A stretch of 9,747 bases of DNA from Lachnospiraceae bacterium (GTDB lineage: Bacteria > Bacillota > Clostridia > Lachnospirales > Lachnospiraceae), in the NCBI GenBank assembly GCA_017444545.1, contig JAFSWJ010000310.1:1-9747 (forward strand). The letters are read 5' to 3'. Below the pieces are notes generated by a model. It was not told the DNA's origin and ran no database searches. It was given only the letters and a program-made list of their open reading frames with translations. Position numbers and translations under genes: made by a program. Shown piece after piece: positions 7,377 through 9,747 of this stretch (positions within the stretch are counted from its first letter, which is position 1; every line of letters begins with the position of its first letter).

Positions 7377-8477
7377 ATGCTGTTTATCAGGCAGGAAAAC
7401 CTGAAGGTGGGCATGAGGCTTGCAAAGCCGATCTATAACAAGAAGGGCGTGCTCCTTTACGAAAGGGATTCCAAACTTACAAATCAGGGTATAGAGAGTG
7501 TGAAGAATTTCGGTATCATCGGTTTATATATCCTTGAACCGGCCGAGCCTGTTCCTCCCATGACCGAAGACGACATTGAATTTGAGCGATTCCAGATGGT
7601 ATCATCCTTTATCATCCAGGATGAGCTGAAGGTGATCAAGGAAAGCCACAAGCAGAGCCAGCTTCAGATGCTTACCGCATCTCTGATAAAGGGCTACGGA
7701 AGGCTCGACCACAAGATCAATTTTGTGCAGAATCTGAGGAGCAAGGAGGACAAGCTTGCAAAGCATTCACTGAATGTCGCCATCCTTACCGCAATGATAA
7801 CCCACAGACTCAACGTCAGGCTTTCCGAGCAGAATGATACGGTGGTGGCTGCCATAGTACATGATATAGGAAAGCTGGATGTGCCGCCCGAGATATTTGA
7901 AAAAAAGGAAAGATCCGCCGAGGATGAGCGTGTCATCCTTTCCTTCCAGAAAAAGGGCGAGGCTGATATAGAGGCAACCTTCCTTTCGACACCCTCCATA
8001 AAGAGGATGGTATCGCAGCTAAACAAAATGCTTGAAAATGAAAGAAACGGTGTGCCGAATGACAATCCCAAGATAGTGACGGGGGCAAAGGTTTTGCTTG
8101 TTGCAAATGATTACGACAAGATGACGGCAATGGATGATTCGGGAGAGCCAAAATCCGAGGTATCTGCTCTCAGATTTCTGCTGGAGCATCCGGAGATTTA
8201 CGATCAGGATGTGGTCAATGCCCTGATCCAAAGCGTCAATTTCCTGGCACCGGGGAGCTGTGTGGAGCTTACGAACGGAGAGAAGGGGCTGGTGCTTGCT
8301 GAAAATCCCGGCAATGTCCTTGAACCCATGATCCTTTGTTTCTCGGATAACAAGATAATCGATCTGGGACAGAAACTCATTTACGGGGATATCAAGATCA
8401 AGGATATGATGAAGACTCTTGATAACCGCTGCATAATGGATCACGATTCGCTTAAAAAGATGGGCGTTAATATATGA
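7377..8477 (+). CDS. Degenerate HD-GYP-type protein (likely catalytically inactive c-di-GMP-related regulator)
   Basis: This 366-residue protein starts at an ATG 8 bases after GGGAGG (7363-7368). Residues 1-55 (LKVGMRLAKPIYNKKGVLL) match the N-terminal domain often joined to HD-GYP domains. Residues about 115-290 follow the HD-GYP pattern: H130, H162-D163 in VHDIGK, and DYDKMT at 245-250. Key residues are lost. The ligand His after E184 falls at about F190; HHE falls near K217-M218-L219; GYP reads GVP (225-227); and the Asp of the canonical D-x-Y-D is N244. It therefore probably does not hydrolyse c-di-GMP and may bind ligand or a partner. A C-terminal beta-rich tail (about 291-340) follows, as in related proteins. 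The gene ends in an ATGA overlap with the PilT-like gene, which suggests matched production. The fold call is good; the function is inferred. Confidence 0.82.
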   Translation: MLFIRQENLKVGMRLAKPIYNKKGVLLYERDSKLTNQGIESVKNFGIIGLYILEPAEPVPPMTEDDIEFERFQMVSSFIIQDELKVIKESHKQSQLQMLTASLIKGYGRLDHKINFVQNLRSKEDKLAKHSLNVAILTAMITHRLNVRLSEQNDTVVAAIVHDIGKLDVPPEIFEKKERSAEDERVILSFQKKGEADIEATFLSTPSIKRMVSQLNKMLENERNGVPNDNPKIVTGAKVLLVANDYDKMTAMDDSGEPKSEVSALRFLLEHPEIYDQDVVNALIQSVNFLAPGSCVELTNGEKGLVLAENPGNVLEPMILCFSDNKIIDLGQKLIYGDIKIKDMMKTLDNRCIMDHDSLKKMGVNI

Positions 8478-9538
8478 TCGACATTCGCGGACTTCTTTCT
8501 GATGCGGCAAAAAAAGGTGCATCTGATGTACATATCTGCTGTGATGCATCTCCAAGATACAGGATACACGGAAAACTGACGGATTCCCATCTTCAAAAGC
8601 TTTCGCAGTCGGACTGTCTTGCCGTGCTTCTGGATCTGATAGATGAGGAACAGCGAAGCGCCTTTGAAAAAGATGGTGTCATCGATGCCTCCGTATCCTT
8701 CGGTGAGGGCAGGTTCAGGGTCAATGCCTACAAGCAGAGGGGTGCCATAACCATAGCCATCAGGATAGTGGATACAGTGCTTCCTGATCCGTCGCAGCTT
8801 TCCATTCCCGGACAGGTCCAGAATTTTGCAAAACTTGACAGGGGACTTGTCATCATATCCGGACCTTCGGGGTCCGGCAAATCCACGGTGCTTGCCACAC
8901 TTCTGGATCTGATAAATTCCAATGAGGAAAAAAATATCATAACTTTGGAGGATCCCATAGAGTATCTCCATGAGCATAAGCTTTCCATAGTCAATCAGAG
9001 GGAGATAGGGATCGATGCGGCCTCATATGAGGAGGCTCTTGACTGTGCATTGAGGGAGGATCCGGATGTCATCTTTGTTTCAAGGGTTGACACAAAAAAA
9101 GAACTCATGGCAATACTCCGGGCCGTTGAGAACGGCAAGCTGGTTTTCTGCGCATCGTTTTTTACCGCTGCAAGGGATGTCATAGCAGGCTTTGTTGATC
9201 TTTTTGAAGGATCTGAAAAGACATCCGCCCTGTTCCGTCTTGCATCCGCGCTTGAGGGTGTGGTCTGCAGACAGCTTTTGCCGACAAAGGACGGAAGCAG
9301 GAGAGCGGTCTATGAGGTGCTCATCGCTGACAGTGAGGTCAGAAATACCATCAGAGCGGGAAAGCTTTCCCTTTTGAGCTCTCTTTTGCACAAGGGACAT
9401 GACAGGGGAATGTTTACCATGGATGAATCTATCCTTGGATTATACAGAAACGGTATCATCGATGCCGATACGGCAGTCAGATATTCGGAGAATACAGATG
9501 TGATGAAAAGTCTTGTTTCTCCGTCTTTGAACAGATAA
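8474..9538 (+). CDS. PilT-like (type IV pilus retraction family) ATPase with degenerate Walker B and His box
   Basis: This 354-residue protein matches PilT along its whole length. It has the N-terminal domain with GASDVHI (15-21), Walker A GPSGSGKST (130-138), Asp box ITLEDPIEYLHEH (about 156-168), REIG (176-179), LREDPDVIF (193-201) and a late RNTIRAGK (290-297) that matches the PilT AIRNLIREGK motif. PilT proteins are cytoplasmic hexamers that pull back type IV pili. Here two catalytic sites are changed. GEMRD after Walker B reads S203-R204-V205-D206, so the catalytic Glu is Arg, and the His box HLVFATLHT reads KLVFCASFF, so its two His are K222 and F229. Nucleotide binding looks possible, but hydrolysis is doubtful. 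Its ATG overlaps the stop of the HD-GYP-like gene, so the two are coupled. No pilin or assembly genes lie in the window. The fold is sure; a motor role is not. Confidence 0.88.
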   Translation: MIDIRGLLSDAAKKGASDVHICCDASPRYRIHGKLTDSHLQKLSQSDCLAVLLDLIDEEQRSAFEKDGVIDASVSFGEGRFRVNAYKQRGAITIAIRIVDTVLPDPSQLSIPGQVQNFAKLDRGLVIISGPSGSGKSTVLATLLDLINSNEEKNIITLEDPIEYLHEHKLSIVNQREIGIDAASYEEALDCALREDPDVIFVSRVDTKKELMAILRAVENGKLVFCASFFTAARDVIAGFVDLFEGSEKTSALFRLASALEGVVCRQLLPTKDGSRRAVYEVLIADSEVRNTIRAGKLSLLSSLLHKGHDRGMFTMDESILGLYRNGIIDADTAVRYSENTDVMKSLVSPSLNR

Positions 9539-9551
9539 GCAGATCTTTTTT
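9533..9551 (+). terminator. Weak terminator candidate after the PilT-like gene
   Basis: AGAT (9533-9536) and ATCT (9543-9546) can form a 4-pair stem overlapping the stop codon, followed at once by six T (9546-9551). More T-rich DNA follows to 9576. The stem is very short, so this may be only a pause or no terminator. Readthrough into the YifB/ComM gene is possible, and I see no convincing promoter in 9539-9588. Confidence 0.25.
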
Positions 9552-9601
9552 GTATCCTTTTTTATTTCAGTTTTTATCAGAATAATACAGGAGGTTTTAT
9601 T

Positions 9602-9747
9602 ATGTACGGCAGTGTGGATTCACTGGCCATGACCGGTCTTGAAGCAAGACAGGTCTGTGTCGAGGCGGACATTTCCGACGGTCTGCCTGTTTTTGATATG
9701 GTCGGATATCTGGCAAAGGAGGTTAATGAGGCAAGGGAAAGGGTCAG
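9602..9747 (+). CDS. yifB: YifB/ComM-family Mg-chelatase-like AAA ATPase, N-terminal part cut by window end
   Basis: Only 48 full codons are visible, running off the window edge; whole proteins of this family have about 500 residues. The ATG at 9602 lies 7 bases after AGGAGG (9589-9594). The visible part is the family's N-terminal domain: MYGSVDSLAMTGLEA, VEADISDGLPVFDMVGY and VNEARERV, matching the usual pattern of a V-D-S-x-A-L-x-G start, a DISxGLPxFDIVG core and a VREARERV end. In competent bacteria ComM is a hexameric helicase that helps branch migration during integration of transformed DNA; YifB homologues occur widely in bacteria. The AAA core with its Walker motifs is beyond the window, so activity cannot be judged. 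Its place next to a PilT-like gene is suggestive of DNA uptake but could be chance. Confidence 0.85.
   Translation, partial: MYGSVDSLAMTGLEARQVCVEADISDGLPVFDMVGYLAKEVNEARERV

Noticed and set aside
8474..8780. c-di-GMP-binding MshE-type N-terminal domain in the PilT-like protein
   Set aside because: No RLGxxL-type repeats; the N-terminus is the ordinary PilT kind (GASDVHI), so direct c-di-GMP binding by that domain is not supported.
1..9747. CRISPR arrays, insertion sequences, tRNA or rRNA genes, phage or attachment sites
   Set aside because: I saw no spaced direct repeats, transposase motifs, terminal inverted repeats or cloverleaf-type sequence; nearly all of the window is coding.

Overview
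All genes in this window lie on the plus strand, and none sits on the minus strand that I can support. Protein style, strong AGGAGG-type ribosome binding sites, extended -10 promoters and moderate base composition point to a Gram-positive member of the Bacillota. The multi-domain PAS/GGDEF/EAL protein and the Hpt tail are most like those of Lachnospiraceae. The family assignment is inference; no rRNA or other taxonomic marker is present.

Region 1 (1-990): the 3' end of a two-component phosphorelay protein with a histidine phosphotransfer (Hpt) domain, then rpsT (30S protein S20). A good sigma-A promoter overlaps the end of the Hpt gene, a hairpin lies in the rpsT leader, and a GC-rich hairpin with a T-rich tail follows rpsT. 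Region 2 (1004-3972): lepA (EF4) and hemW (radical SAM heme chaperone) overlap by a few bases and are probably translationally coupled. No sporulation genes lie between rpsT and lepA, and no hrcA-grpE-dnaK follows hemW.

Region 3 (3962-9538): its own extended -10 promoter precedes three closely packed genes. The first encodes a 1103-residue PAS-GGDEF-PAS-PAS-PAS-GGDEF-EAL protein. Its two GGDEF domains have lost their signature, while the EAL site is complete with exact catalytic spacing. The second encodes an HD-GYP-type protein that has lost most metal ligands. The third, joined by an ATGA overlap, encodes a PilT-type ATPase with intact Walker A but without the Walker B glutamate and the His-box histidines. 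Region 4 (9602-end): the first 48 codons of a YifB/ComM-family AAA ATPase gene.

My reading of the last part is that one live c-di-GMP phosphodiesterase is co-expressed with a pseudo-HD-GYP protein and a pseudo-PilT protein. This could be a signalling cassette linking c-di-GMP, and perhaps redox or metal state through a Cys-rich PAS domain, to type IV pilus or DNA-uptake behaviour. The gene order and residue losses are seen directly; the joint function is inferred.
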